The notes: generated by a model not told the origin, from the sequence alone. Shown: positions 14,301 to 23,839, counted from the stretch's first letter. The stretch: DNA of 64,000 nt from Mytilus galloprovincialis (GCF_965363235.1 NC_134846.1:28654218-28718217); one strand, 5' to 3'. Made by a program: numbers and translations.

Positions 14301-16042
14301 ATATTATGTTTATACAAAATAACTATAAGAACCATTTGATTAATATAAACAGAATGCCCTTATTTTTATTAAAGTAGGTTTCTAGTCGCATTTGTGAAAA
14401 AAATCATGTTTGTCTACATTTTCTATGTCATTGAAATGTCGAGAAGCAATCTGCCTTTTGTTGTTTTGTAATAACTATGTACTTTTAAAACTGGATATTC
14501 TGAAATACTGATCATAATGTTACGGAAGCCGATAAGGGCCATTCAAAAAAAAAATTATGTCGTAATTACGAAATAGCATGTCGTAATTTCGACATAACAT
14601 GTCGTTATAACGACATCGCTATGTCGTAATTTCGACATAACATGTCGTTATAACGACATCGCTATGTCGTAATTTCGACATAACATGTCGTAATAACGAC
14701 ATCACTATGTCGTTTTAACGACATAACTATGTCGTAATAACGACATCGCTATATATATAAAAGAATATGTATTGTGATTGCCAAGAGACTAAATGACACA
14801 GAAATTAATAACTATAGGTCATCATAATGCCCCCAATAATTAGAAAAGCCTACGCATAGTCAGCTGCAAAAGAGGGGCGAAAGATACCAGAGGGAGAGTC
14901 CCCGAAATGCTGTGTGGCAGACAGTGTTATTAATTAATTATTAGCTCCCTTGGTAAAACTCCAAATTTCATATTTAATGTATTTCATTGTTAAATAATTT
15001 ACATGAAGCTTTTAAAATAAGTATATATTTGTTTATTGCATAGCTTTTGGTATTTGAATTCATTGGTTGAAGATATTTATTTATATTGTAAAGTTTAATA
15101 TTTGCATCGTCGCAAAATGTTTGGTTACCTTCTTTGGTTACCTTCTGTGAGAAACTTATATATTTTATAGATCCCATCGACGTTAAGCATGTTATCAGCC
15201 GTGGAAGGGCTGCATAGCCAGTCAAGCACGATATACATTGCTAATTGTTAGAAGAATAATATGCAAAAATATATGAGGACTAAGATGCAATATTACCAAA
15301 GCAAGCCAAGCGGTCCACCTCCCTATTGATAAGCGCAAATTATAATTGTAATTACGACATAATTTTTTTTTTTGAATGGCCCTTATCGGCTTCCGTATAA
15401 TGTTGAACCATTTTGAAAGACAGTTTTATTTTGTCGTAAATTTGTCTGTGTAATTAATTTTATTACAATATGTATTGACCTTTTATATGTCTTTTCGATT
15501 AAATGTCTTTCACGACCACCAGAACTTTAACAATCGTCGCTCAATACTTGACCGCCGTTAGATATTCTTTCACGCTAATTTCTCTCGATAAACCGAATGA
15601 CACCCTTGAACTTACTTTGATGTTGTTTATAGAAAATATTTTTGTACAATTTATAGGTGACTTTTCTTTGCAAGCTCTATGTTTGAAGACCGTCCTGTGA
15701 CATATAACTGATTAATTTTATACCAACGACATTTGGTCTTGATTGGAAAGTTGAATCATTGGCAACTACACCACATCTTCTTATTCTTTTATTCGTACAA
15801 AATAATGATCTGGCAGTCCTCTAGAAGATCTTATTTTTCATAACAATCATTTCTAATTAATATACTAGTATATGATATCTAAAAGCTTTAACTTACCTAA
15901 TGATTTTTTACTTAAAAGTTTCAGTAGTCCAGGACTACTTTTCATTCTATCTGGATCGTCTAGGCAGACAACCATAAATGTATATGTAGGGTACTTTTTC
16001 TTCCTTTTGGTTAGGTTTGCTGATTGCCTGAACTGTTGAAAC
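2339..16042 (-). CDS. Multi-exon host gene with tandemly duplicated small exons
   Basis: Thirteen exons with consensus splice sites and mutually consistent phases can be read on the minus strand; the gene runs out of recognisable exons at both ends. The first two visible exons (15897-16042 and 10762-10985) join in frame into a conserved-looking stretch, LSKKSLG then KHTIKVRRSARKQ, ending in SMLYIRPNTPIVL. From memory this resembles the N-terminal part of G2E3-like HECT ubiquitin ligases in invertebrates and fish (a FP.L....F.L......LYIRP pattern); no HECT domain is in the window, so that identification is tentative. After it come eleven short exons, all multiples of three in phase 0, that encode a charged, Ser/Arg/Glu-rich, probably disordered region. 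Introns are long and full of mobile elements. The product is otherwise unrecognised. Confidence 0.7.
3374..3495 (-). repeat. Mussel-type dispersed repeat, truncated copy
   Basis: Contains the diagnostic text gattgccaatgagacaac and ctataggtcaccgtaaagc, read here as the reverse of the fuller copies at 12965-13393, 39190-39606 and 62600-62926. Only the terminal part is present. Confidence 0.75.
3518..3574 (-). CDS. Small Ser/Thr-rich exon (TSRTTRN...TEIES)
   Basis: Nineteen codons between a long polypyrimidine tract with AG and a gtaagt donor, phase 0 to phase 0. It reads TSRTTRNNSEATTNTEIES. The strong splice sites and matching phase place it in the minus-strand gene. Confidence 0.65.
3730..3798 (-). 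CDS. Exon RSDRTVRPRR...AMNFIHAV
   Basis: Twenty-three codons from acceptor tctatag to donor gtaatt, phase 0 to phase 0. The first half is Arg-rich (RSDRTVRPRRVAAVE) and the end (AMNFIHAV) is more hydrophobic than the neighbouring exons. It lies between the EIPPP exon at 5211-5273 and the exon at 3518-3574. Confidence 0.6.
3940..4470 (+). mobile_element. Penelope-like retroelement, degenerate fragment
   Basis: Plus-strand copy of the C-terminal and 3' untranslated part of the same family as 1080-2170. The pieces FLDKGLLSTRKLFNQEFQMAKLKS and FYGRHYE align with the other copy, followed by the non-coding block with gcaacacgac and ccatggcgttgtcag. It is older and more eroded than the first copy. 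It sits in inverse orientation about 1.8 kb away. Confidence 0.75.
5110..5205 (+). repeat. Fragment of a dispersed mussel repeat
   Basis: The text attatggactttccaaattg and ttcctctaagttcagtattt matches the 3' part of the longer copy at 7640-8010, which carries ttcctcggagtttagtattt. It abuts the EIPPP exon at 5211-5273 almost directly, so its end lies next to the donor site. Confidence 0.5.
5211..5273 (-). CDS. EIPPP exon, copy 1 (diverged)
   Basis: Twenty-one codons, acceptor ttttag and donor gtacgc, phase 0 to phase 0: EIPPPHRSRRRQRD then IVGTQSD. It is the most downstream of four EIPPP exons and, like the most upstream one (9451-9513), keeps HRS where the two middle copies have RRR. This suggests the outer copies are the older members of the array. 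Confidence 0.7.
6380..6424 (-). CDS. NQQE exon, copy 1
   Basis: Fifteen codons NQQESSNSGATVQTE between acceptor ttatag and donor gtaaga, phase 0. It is near-identical to copies at 6939-6983 and 8560-8604. It alternates with EIPPP exons in the tandem module. Confidence 0.7.
6665..6724 (-). CDS. EIPPP exon, copy 2
   Basis: Twenty codons beginning EIPPPRRRRRQREN and ending IEIQSE, acceptor ttgtag, donor gtacgg, phase 0. At the DNA level it and its flanking intron are almost identical to copy 3 (7403-7462), indicating a recent duplication of the surrounding 0.5-kb block. Five consecutive arginines give a possible nuclear-localisation-like basic patch (inference). Confidence 0.7.
6939..6983 (-). 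CDS. NQQE exon, copy 2
   Basis: Fifteen codons NQQESSNSGTTVQTE, acceptor ttatag, donor gtaaga, phase 0. Differs from copy 1 by a single residue. The duplicated block around it (6938-7560) also carries about 200 bases that copy 1's block lacks (7060-7255). Confidence 0.7.
7403..7462 (-). CDS. EIPPP exon, copy 3
   Basis: Twenty codons encoding the same peptide as copy 2 (EIPPPRRRRR...IEIQSE), acceptor ttgaag, donor gtacgg, phase 0. The acceptor differs from copy 2 (gaag instead of gtag) but keeps AG. Sequence identity with copy 2 extends well into the flanking introns. Confidence 0.7.
7640..8010 (+). repeat. Dispersed mussel repeat, about 370 bp
   Basis: Includes ggtttagctagctataaaac, aatgcctgtaccaagtcagg and ttcctcggagtttagtattt, text I recall as a common mussel interspersed repeat. 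No open frame of note. A short piece of the same family is at 5110-5205. The class (LINE tail, SINE or MITE) cannot be settled from this copy. Confidence 0.55.
8560..8604 (-). CDS. NQQE exon, copy 3 (diverged)
   Basis: Fifteen codons NQQESDNSGATVQTE, acceptor ttttag, donor gtaata (weaker than the gtaaga of the other copies), phase 0. It belongs to the most upstream EIPPP-NQQE module. Confidence 0.65.
9451..9513 (-). CDS. EIPPP exon, copy 4 (diverged)
   Basis: Twenty-one codons EIPPPHRSRQYPPEN then IDTQAD, acceptor ttcag, donor gtacgg, phase 0. It is the first EIPPP exon in transcription order and the most different of the four: the basic run is replaced by SRQYPP. Confidence 0.65.
10055..10108 (-). 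CDS. Acidic exon LDEEEDSESELERSPFDQ
   Basis: Eighteen codons, acceptor ctttcag, donor gtgaat, phase 0 to phase 0. It directly follows the domain exon at 10762-10985 in transcription order. The acidic Ser-rich makeup (DEEEDSESE) resembles a casein-kinase-2-type phosphorylation region (inference only). Confidence 0.65.
10762..10985 (-). CDS. Conserved-looking domain exon (KHTIKV...LYIRPNTP)
   Basis: Acceptor ctatacag and donor gtaatc; 224 bases, entering with two bases and leaving in phase 0. It reads on from the exon at 15897-16042 (G then KHTIKVRRSARKQ), continues VEKITKVFPCLSG, KEFDLMKCSKDDG and ends RSMLYIRPNTPIVL. Mixed hydrophobic and charged composition without low complexity marks it as folded protein. 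From memory, the spacing of FP.L, FDLM and LYIRP resembles the N-terminal region of G2E3-like HECT ligases; I hold that at low confidence. Confidence 0.7.
12965..13393 (+). repeat. Mussel-type dispersed repeat, near full length
   Basis: Starts near tttgtcc/catctgatgaattaagcc and contains gttcttatgttgtacag, gtgcctgtccaaagtcagg, tagctgactatgcggtatgg and ggcaatcataccacattttt. About 430 bp, ending in a T-run. At least ten other copies or fragments lie in this window in both orientations. No tRNA-like promoter boxes were recognised, so the class is left open. Confidence 0.75.
14522..15396. mobile_element. hAT-like MITE with 8-bp target duplication
   Basis: Terminal inverted repeats start ACGGAAGCCGATAAGGGCC and extend about 48 bases, including an A/T run and attatgtcgtaatta. 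The flanks are exact 8-bp direct repeats, ATAATGTT at 14514-14521 and 15397-15404, the length hAT transposases make. The left third is a minisatellite of nested palindromes (acatgtcgttataacgacat, 14575-14750). A truncated dispersed repeat follows at 14763-14870. No transposase, so it is non-autonomous; length 875 bp. Confidence 0.85.
14763..14870 (-). repeat. Fragment of the mussel-type dispersed repeat
   Basis: Contains tgtgattgccaagagac and ataactataggtcatcataa in the same orientation as 3374-3495. It lies inside the hAT-like MITE, either captured by it or inserted later. Confidence 0.6.
15897..16042 (-). CDS. Upstream domain exon (FQQFRQSANL...LSKKSL)
   Basis: Acceptor aattgtag and donor gtaagt. 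The frame reads FQQFRQSANLTKRKKKYPTY, then TFMVVCLDDPDRMKSSPGLL and KLLSKKSLG, leaving one base that is completed by the two-base start of the exon at 10762-10985, a good test that both exons are real. The first base completes a codon from an unseen upstream exon. It has a basic patch (KRKKK) followed by a hydrophobic strand (YTFMVVCL). A search above 16042 on this strand found no convincing previous exon. Confidence 0.7.
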
Positions 16043-16370
16043 CTACAATTTGTGTTTAGACATTTGAAATGAAAAAAAAAGACGAAACCCATACTTATGC
16101 TTAGTTGATATGAACCCGAAAATAAGAGAAGTAACCACGAATCATACTTTGTTCTTATGACTTTCACAGACAGAAATAGCAATGTCAATTGTCAGACATT
16201 TCAAGATTAATATGAATGTTGAATGCATTCTCAAATTTTTACTATAACGTAACTATTTTTGATAGAACACATCGATAGAAGACGAGTCAAAGGGTTTTGC
16301 TCAATCGTTGCTAATTATCCATAATTCTTATATCACTTGCATATCTGTAAATACTTAGATTGGTTGTGAA

Positions 16371-17985
16371 GAATCTCTTAGTTTGCCCAGCCGGCAATAG
16401 GTCAGTTCGACTTCGTTGTAAACGAGGATACCATATCCCTCTTTTAACCCTCTGCTGACAAACTCGTACGGGTCTATTGTATAAGTGCTATGAACCATTT
16501 TAAAGGCAATAAGTACTTCTATGGCAAGCCGTTCTCGTCAAAACTATGTTTAAACCATTTTTCGAAAAATTTACACACTGAGAATTACAACAAAGCACAC
16601 TGAGATTTAAAAACTTCAAAACGCACACTGAGAATTGAAAATTACACACTGAGAATTGAAAATTACACACTGAGAATTAAAAATTTACACACTGAGATTT
16701 CATAAAGACGCACTGAGATTACAAAAATGAAAAACGCACACTGAGAATTGAAAATTACACACTGAGAATTGAAAATTACACACTGAGATTTCAAAAAGAC
16801 ACACTGAGAATAAATAAACTGAAAACACACACTGAGAATTTGAAATTACACACTGAGAATTTAAAATTACACACTGAGAATTTAAAATTACACACTGAGA
16901 TTTGTGCGCACTTTTTATGCGCACATATCTAATTAGCATACTTAATCTGAATCTATTACAAGCTTAAAACAACAAGGGGACATAACTCGTTAGTCCTTCG
17001 ATTTGGTTCCAAATTATTTATAAAAAAAACTTTAGAAATACAAGAACAAGAAAAATACCCACTTACTCTTATTACAAAATATAACCAAATGGTGAAAAAC
17101 TTTATTAAAATTATAAGAAAACATTGGAACAATCTGCAAAAGAATGCAGCCAAATTTTTACTCTCTCACAAAGAAAGTGTCTATTATAGCATATAAACGT
17201 AACAAAAATATAAAAGATTAACTAGCGAAATCAGGAAAACAGTTGGAAGACTTTTGAAAAGGGACCCATGTTTAATTACTGGTAGTAATGATCTGAATTA
17301 TAGGCAACAAACTAACTTATGAATATAAGCGATGTTAGTTCTTGAAATTTATTACGAATGTTGGTTGAAGGAATCGCATTTCATTATAATGACAAGAGTT
17401 CTTGAGATCAAGATATTAATCTGTTGAATTATTCATCTCATGAATATTCATTAGTAATTTGCATATTAATCTCAGTGTGTATTTTTGAAATCTCAGTGTG
17501 TAATTAACAATTCTCAGTGTGTGTTTTTCAATTTATTTCATCTCAGTGTGTCTTTTTAAAATCTCAGTGTGTAATTTTGAATTCTCAGTGTGTGTTTTTT
17601 ATTTTTTTAAATCTCAGTGTGTAATTTCGATTTCTCAGTGTGTTATTTTAGGTTTTTAAATCTCAGTGTGTATTTTTTTTCGAAAAAAAGGGTTTAAACA
17701 TAGTTTTGACGAGAACGGCTTGCCATATACTTCTACCTTTGGTATCATTACCCACGTGGAGAATCACTTAGTTTGGCCAGCCGGAAAAAGTTCATTTCAA
17801 ATTAGTGATATACCAGGGTACCCACCTTACCCTTTCCTGACTAACTCGTACGGGTCAAGGGGATAGGTGCTATCCAGTCTGTCCAGCCGGCAATAGTTCA
17901 GTTCGGCCTCGTTGTAAACGAGGATACCATATCCCCCTTTTAACCCTTTGCTGACAAACTCGTACGGGTCTATTGTATAAGTGCT
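16371..17985 (+). repeat. Three tandem ~115-bp units split by a foldback
   Basis: Units at 16371-16490, about 17750-17875 and 17876-17985 share cagccggcaata, gaggataccatatcc and aactcgtacgggtc. The first and third are very close; the middle one has drifted. The 1.2-kb foldback element at 16520-17727 lies between the first and second. One unit has an open plus frame (WPAGKSSFQISDIPG) but the others do not keep it, so coding is doubtful. Confidence 0.65.
16520..17727. mobile_element. 1.2-kb foldback element with inverted CACACTGAGA arrays
   Basis: Ends are inverted copies beginning TATGGCAAGCCGTTCTCGTC and running through the Pme-like palindrome gtttaaac to a cgaaaaa run. Inside the left arm is an array of a 19-20 bp unit (cacactgagaattgaaaatt); inside the right arm the same unit runs in reverse (aatctcagtgtgt). 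The centre, about 16930-17450, is unique AT-rich sequence. Flanking direct repeats TACTTC (16514-16519 and 17728-17733) look like a 6-bp target duplication. No coding capacity; the long minus frame 16700-16939 is just the translated repeat. Confidence 0.8.
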
Positions 17986-19480
17986 GCGGATCATGTATAC
18001 TAATTATGTTTCTTTATGATCTTGCCACGAGCGGAGAGACAAGTTCTAATTAATTTTATATTTTTGAATTAACAATATCAATCAATATACTGGACAATTC
18101 ATCTGTCAAATATATTAACACGACGACAATTTTAAGAGAAAACATAACTATTTAATACAAATGTATATCAATTCTATAAAAATTGAAAAAAAAATCTGTT
18201 AACCGGGGAGCGTTTTGGGTATTCGGTCGTTTAAACGGTTAACCGGTTAACCGTTTACAACACTACTTTAAACCCAAATAATAGTAATGCAAAAATACGG
18301 TTAAAGTTCGAGCCAGCCTTTTCCCGCCATTTTTTAAAGCTCAAGTTTCTCGAAAGGAGCTCCATCACCTATAAATATTTAGATTATTGTTGTTCCTTAA
18401 CTAGTGCTATTTCAATTCCAAATTCTTGATTTAAAAATTTCCCCTATGAACATCCTTAAGTACCTTCTAGAACAAATTTAAATAACACTTGTTATTTAGC
18501 AAAAAATGACCCAGAATTAACACATTCCCTTGGACACATACACCAAAACCACGTTAAAGCCATATGAAACGAGTGACCAGTGAAAAATAATGTTAATCCA
18601 ATTATTAAACCACTGCATACATCTATCATAAACTTAGTATTCTGTTCACAATTTTATAATTGTTTGCGCATAAATTTCGTAGAATCGTCATTTTTTTTCA
18701 CTCGGTCAGAGTTGTTGTGGCAGGTAGAACTAATTTAAGTTCGTGTTTTGAAGACGAAGTTAAACGATTGTCACCAGTTTGTAAACAATCATCAAAAAGC
18801 ATGGATTTTGAGCACGTGTTGACATGTACAATTAGATACTAGTTTATTGTAGTGAGTCAATGACGGATCTGTGCATATTGCGATCATCGGATCTGATTTT
18901 TACAAGACGGGTCATGCTAACTTTGAATACGGAAAATATGTCGGCGAATTGCTTCCGGAAAGGAAGCAATTAAAAAAGTAAGCTTCTCCTGAATGGGAAA
19001 AATTAAACAATTTTCTTGTGGAAAAGGTATATGTACATACATTTAATAATGAAAGCAATCCATTGTGTTAAAGAAAATATATGCTTTTTTTTTAAGTTTC
19101 AGGTTTCATATGACTTTAACGCAAGTCAACAATTGGCCGTTCATAATTTGGGTGTAAAATAGACCAAAAGAGTAGGTAATTAGTTCCGTCAATGATTGAT
19201 ATTTTGGCTTAACTGTGTTAAAAATAAAGGAATACAGTTAAATGTTGTGAACACAACAGGAACGTTGGTCAATTGTTTGTTTTGATTGTTGTTTTTTTTT
19301 CCCTTTTAAAATAGAGGCAAACAATAGAAATAAACATTACAATCAACATTTGATATTTTGGCGCTCCATAGACATAGAAATATTGCGGACGAGGGACAAG
19401 ACACTTGTGTTTTGTAAGGAGTGCATTTATGAATTGATAGATTACATTTCTATCTAATGAAAAAATGCAATTAATTTTAC
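17986..19480. other. Gene-free stretch with a small palindrome
   Basis: I see no splice-bounded coding exon here. At 18225-18262 there is a clustered palindrome of AACGGTTAACCGGTTAACCG type. The plus frame at 18660-18842 has no supporting features. The minus frame ending near 19514 belongs to the repeat described at 19480-20660. Confidence 0.5.
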
Positions 19481-20660
19481 CATCAAAGACAATAGTTGGT
19501 AGTTGGCGCTCCATACTGGTCGAAAAACGCGGACGTGAAAGAAGACCTACATTTTTGAAAAGTTAACAAACAAAGGAATGGATTATTTAATTGTTTAGTT
19601 TCTTTTGTTACATGGATACCATCAAAGACAATAGATGATAGTTGGCGTTCCATACTGATAAAAACGCGGACGTAAAAGAAGACCTACATTTTTAAAAGTT
19701 AACAAACAAAAGTATTACAAGTTAAATTGTTTAGTTTCTTTTGATTAATTTGCAACATAAATATCTTAACAGTGCAATGAAATAAAATAGAGGTAATAAC
19801 AGACTGATATCAGATAAGGGTTCATATCCGTAGCCAGGGGGGTCGGGAGGTTCGGAAGACCCCCCTTTTTGAAACCAAATAAGCACTGGTTTTTTTTCAC
19901 ACAACTAAATGGGGAGCAATGCAATTAGATTGCGAGTGTAAGTCTCTTAATCAATCTCAAAATGTGTTATGAAAGGGATGATTCCCCCTTTTTCTGAAAA
20001 GTCATATTGCATACAATGTATGTTTGTTGCAATGTATATATATAATTGTTCTCGAAAACACTTAAAGAAAAACGGGGCCAATAGGCAAACAATTTTTTAG
20101 GCATTTAGATTGATATAACTAGAGGATCACGAAAATTTGATATATAAATTCCAAAAACATGACAAGCGACCATCCTTAATGAAAAAATATCGAAGTTACC
20201 ATTAAAAGTTGATAGTTTGCGCTCCATACAAATCACAAGACGCGGACGTGAAAGAAGACCTTGTATTTTAAAAAGTAAAAAAACAAAATAATTATTTTTA
20301 TGGTTTATTTTGTTTTATTTCTTTTCATCAGACAACATAACCCTCTGAATGAGACTATTTGCGAAAGAAATTATTTAACAACGCAAATAAATAAAATAGG
20401 GGGAATAACTGACTAATAAGGGTGATAAGACAATTTTAAAAGTCACGCGGTCAAGTAGTGAAGTAGGCCTACTCAGAAAAAAGGATTTCTGGTTATTTCA
20501 ACATCATTTTTTCTCCACAAAGAAGGGGAGCTTTGCAAACAAATCGCGAATCTAAGTCTCTATTTCAACTCAAAACATTTTTTTTGTGTATTAAAAGGGT
20601 TTGAGTCCCCCTTTTCCAAGGTCAAAGTTGCATCTGATGTATGTTTGTTGTATACCAAAA
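19480..20660. repeat. Old tandem duplications around a GCGCTCCATA motif
   Basis: The block gttggcgctccatac ... gcggacgtgaaagaagacc occurs at about 19495-19560 and 19625-19690 (period about 130), again at 20205-20265, and in weaker form near 19360. Sequence after it also repeats at lower identity: 19910-20040 (agtctcttaatcaa, ccccctttttc) matches 20525-20653 (agtctctatttcaa, cccccttttcc). This indicates a roughly 0.6-kb duplication on top of the short one. On the minus strand the motif can read SMERQLPTIVFDG, but frames are not kept between copies. Confidence 0.6.
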
Positions 20661-20925
20661 TTAACATAGATTATGTAATTTTTATCATTATTTTTACCCA
20701 AGAGATATATTGCCGGTCACATCTTCTTCATCTTCTGGTCGGTAATTTGACCGTAATGAGGCCAATAGTGTTCTAACATTGGAAGCAACTTCTGCGACCG
20801 CCATCTCAGAAGAGTAATTTAGCAATGAATGTGTCAGCTTTCCTTATTGGTTAATCACTAAAATCTAAAATCGTTATAACTTCTGAAAATAGACTTAAAT
20901 GCTTAGTCTAATATGAATTTTTTAA

Positions 20926-21485
20926 CGCGTTAAAATTGCTTTTTCCGCGTTAAAGTTTCTTTTAACGCGATAAAGTTTCTTTTAACGCGTTAAAGTTTCT
21001 TTTAACGCGTTAAAGTTTCTTTTATCGCGTTAAAATTACTATTAACGCGTTAAAGTAGTTTTTAACGCGTTAAATTAACTTTTAACGCGTTAAAGTAACT
21101 TTTAACGCGTTCCAGTATCTTTTAACGAGTGAAAGTTTCTTTTAACGCGTAAAAGTTTCTTTTATCGCGTTAAAATTGCTTTTAACGCGTTAAAGTTTCT
21201 TTTATCGCGTTAAAATTGCTATTTAACCGTTAAAATTGCTGTAAACGCGTTAAAATTGCTATTAACGCGTTAAAGTAGTTTTTAACGCGTTAAAGTTATA
21301 TTTAACGCGTTAAAATTACTATTAACGCGTTAAAGTAACTTTTAACGCGTTAAAGTAACTTTTAACGCGTTAAAGTACCTTTTAACGCGTTAAAGTAACT
21401 TTTAACGCGTTAAAATAGTTTTAAACGCATTCCAATATCTTTTAACGAGTTAAAGTTGATTTTAACGCTTTAAAGTTGCTGTTAA
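20926..21485 (+). repeat. 20-bp TTAACGCGTTAAAG satellite, array 1
   Basis: About 28 tandem units of roughly 20 bases, consensus cttttaacgcgttaaagtta, each with the palindromic core TTAACGCGTTAA. Unit-to-unit changes are mostly in the two bases before the pyrimidine run. It ends at 21485 directly against a LINE tail. The same unit, in the same orientation, forms array 2 at 25539-26070. Confidence 0.9.
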
Positions 21486-21972
21486 ATGTGGAAAAACGAA
21501 TTCAATACCGAAAGGCAATACTTGTATTTAAATCAATTAATGGTAACTATGGTTCCTAACTATTTAGAAGAAAATTTTCATTTTACTGGTATTCAAAACT
21601 TTAACTTACGTTCAGCTGATGAAAAACTATTTAAAAATCTTCCAAAACCAAAAACTTTTTTTTTAAAGACAACATTGACATATTCAGGTTTTCAAATATG
21701 GAACAGTTCACCAAATGAAATCAAAATGAGTGATACACTTGTATCTTTTAAAACAAAATGTTACAAATTTTTTATCAATTGTGCAAAATAATATGCCTTT
21801 TCATTATTATTTCAATAATAATTGTATATTGTATATAATATAAATTTATGATACTGTGTGTACTTATAACTATGTAATTATTATTTTAAGGACTCCCAGG
21901 AAAATAAGTTTTAACTAATGGGATCATCCTCTTGAAATAAAGATTATTTATGTATTTATTTATGTATTTACG
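21486..21972 (+). mobile_element. CR1/L2-like LINE 3' end, truncated
   Basis: The open frame to 21788 reads like the C-terminal end of non-LTR reverse transcriptases: VPNYLEENFHFTG, NLRSADEKLF, then TYSGFQIWNSSPNEIK and TLVSFKTKCYKFF, the familiar 'Y.G..IWNSLP..I....L..FK' tail. About 170 bases of 3' UTR follow, with aataaag and a short (TATTTATG) repeat near 21945-21970, the kind of short-repeat terminus CR1/L2 elements use. The 5' side is cut at the satellite array, as expected for a 5'-truncated insert. Confidence 0.8.
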
Positions 21973-22814
21973 TCAAGATTGATCGTTTATATAGATATAC
22001 AGCGTTAATTTCCATTGCTTAACGGGAGCGTACATTTAAAATGAATAAAATGAATGAAAACTACGGTTCCTAGTTTGTGCATTGTGATAAAAAGTTCATA
22101 TGTATAATTACTTTCATTTGTTTCTTACTCTTTCTTGTGTTGTTCTCGTCGTACTATTGCAAATATTCAATTTCATGACTGCATCAAGTGTTTCTATCAG
22201 TTTACCATAGTGATATCACATGGTAAGGTCAGAAATTAATCAAATTAGCAAAATTTGATGCAGGAATGCAGATATTTTATATGAATTTTATATGACTTAT
22301 TTGAAGATTCATGTAAGTTATAACCTTTGTTGTTGTTTAGAGATTTTATCCGAAGTTCGTATATCCTTTCAACCATTTATTTAGATGTTTTTTTAACGTA
22401 TAGATAGCGCAAAACTCTCACTGCACTATGCTACGGATATACGACATTTTTATTTCGACTAAACGAGGCTGCAAACCTTTTGACTCTTGACCTATGCACT
22501 GTGGGGGTGTCATCATGATACAGTGTGTTCCTTTGTTTATTACCCTGACATAAAAGTATAATTCTAAATTGACCTTGCTTCTGAATATGTAGCATGAAGA
22601 TGTATTGTCATAAGATGGTGAGTCTTGTGGCACGAGAAACTTTATATGATCTTGACATTTGCCGTCATTGTACAACTTGTATATTTTGTTTGAAGTATAT
22701 GGAGAATCGTCTGATTGCACTCATATCCAATATTTTTATATCTATATTAAATATTTAGATATATTTGTATATTTTTAATTGAAAGATCGGTTTTATGTAT
22801 TGGAGTTTGAACTA

Positions 22815-22990
22815 GTACACATTTTGTTATTAAAGGGGCCATCTGAAGTCCGCCGCCGGGCGAGGGATTTTCTCACTATGTTAAAAACCCATTGGTGACC
22901 TTTGACTGCTTTTTGCTTTTTTGTCATGTTACTGTCTCTTAAACACATTTCATATTTCCATTCTCAATTTTTGATATGAAGAATGTTTTG
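22815..22990 (+). repeat. Fragment of the GGGGCCAGCTGAAG MITE family
   Basis: The stretch actagtacacattttgtta, aaggggccatctgaag, gggattttctcactatg and catttccattctcaattttt matches the left part of the element at 48410-49212. No right terminal repeat is present here. Confidence 0.6.
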
Positions 22991-23839
22991 ATCAAATGAA
23001 AACTAAATCTTTTAATTGCCGTGAAAATTAGAAAGAGTATTTACTGCTCTAGTAGCACCATGTACTGCAAGTTGTGTTAGATTGATAATTCAAAATGGTT
23101 CAATCATTTTACCTTGGATTTCATTTGATGGATATGGATAGTCTGTTTAAGCATCTTAAAAATCACATGAAGGTATACGCATATCAATAAACTGAACTCA
23201 GTGCGAAGAACCTTTAAAGTACACTTAGACAAAGAGCTCAATCTAGTGAAACACTTTTTTATGCTGGTCACTGTCTGTTATCAAACTGCACCGCAATCCT
23301 AAAAAAAATATGCAAGTTAATTCTAATTGGAGTAGAATCCAAAGGAAGTAATTAAACCGTTTACTGAAATAAATGTACAATATGTCTATGGGCCACAGAT
23401 GCCCCTGCTTGTGAAAAGAAAACACAAGTAAACTCCACATATAGAAACAGGATTCACGTAATTTTGACTGTTAAGTGACCATAATCTTTGTGTATAAGTT
23501 TCAAAACATTTGGTTTAGTCAAACTAAAGTTAAAGAACAGAAACAACAGATTAAGCATCTTTCCTATCTTAAGTCTACGTGTTGATATTTGTATCATTAG
23601 TATTAGTACCAACTTCATATATCTAATAACTCTTGAACAGTAACAACACCCAATGTCGAACTTGATAGAACTGTGTTATGGGGTAATAAGCATTACGTAT
23701 AAGGTTTATAAAATTTGAATGAGTCAAACTTATTTAAAAAAACGAAAACGCAAATTCAGCATTTTCTATGTTTTTAAAGGAACATGATAAAGTGACGCTC
23801 CCAAATTTTAAATTCATTTTTTTTTGTGTTTGGAAATAA

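Larger units (their letters stand above)
11443..15605. mobile_element. 4.2-kb terminal-inverted-repeat element in an intron
   Basis: About 120 bases starting GGGTGTCATTCGGTTTATCG at 11443 recur as the reverse complement ending at 15605. Inside each arm and further in lie copies of the palindromic 14-mer GATCTTTCACGATC and variants (11513, 11531, 11914, 11943, 14203, 14241, 15504), like subterminal transposase-binding repeats. No transposase is recognisable; short minus frames at 12438-12695 and 13621-13896 are unexplained. No convincing target duplication was found. The element lies wholly inside the intron between exons 15897-16042 and 10762-10985, and it holds a dispersed repeat (12965-13393) and a MITE (14522-15396). 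Confidence 0.65.

Noticed and set aside
16700-16939. 79-codon minus frame with repeated SQCVILN
   Set aside because: It is the translation of the cacactgagaatt satellite inside the foldback element.
16387-17985. Direct repeats flanking a 1.4-kb segment, considered as LTRs
   Set aside because: No primer-binding site, polypurine tract or coding; a third degenerate unit shows they are tandem repeats split by a foldback insertion.
20926-21485. Regular 20-bp repeats, CRISPR-like at first sight
   Set aside because: Units are contiguous with no unique spacers and the genome is animal; it is a satellite.
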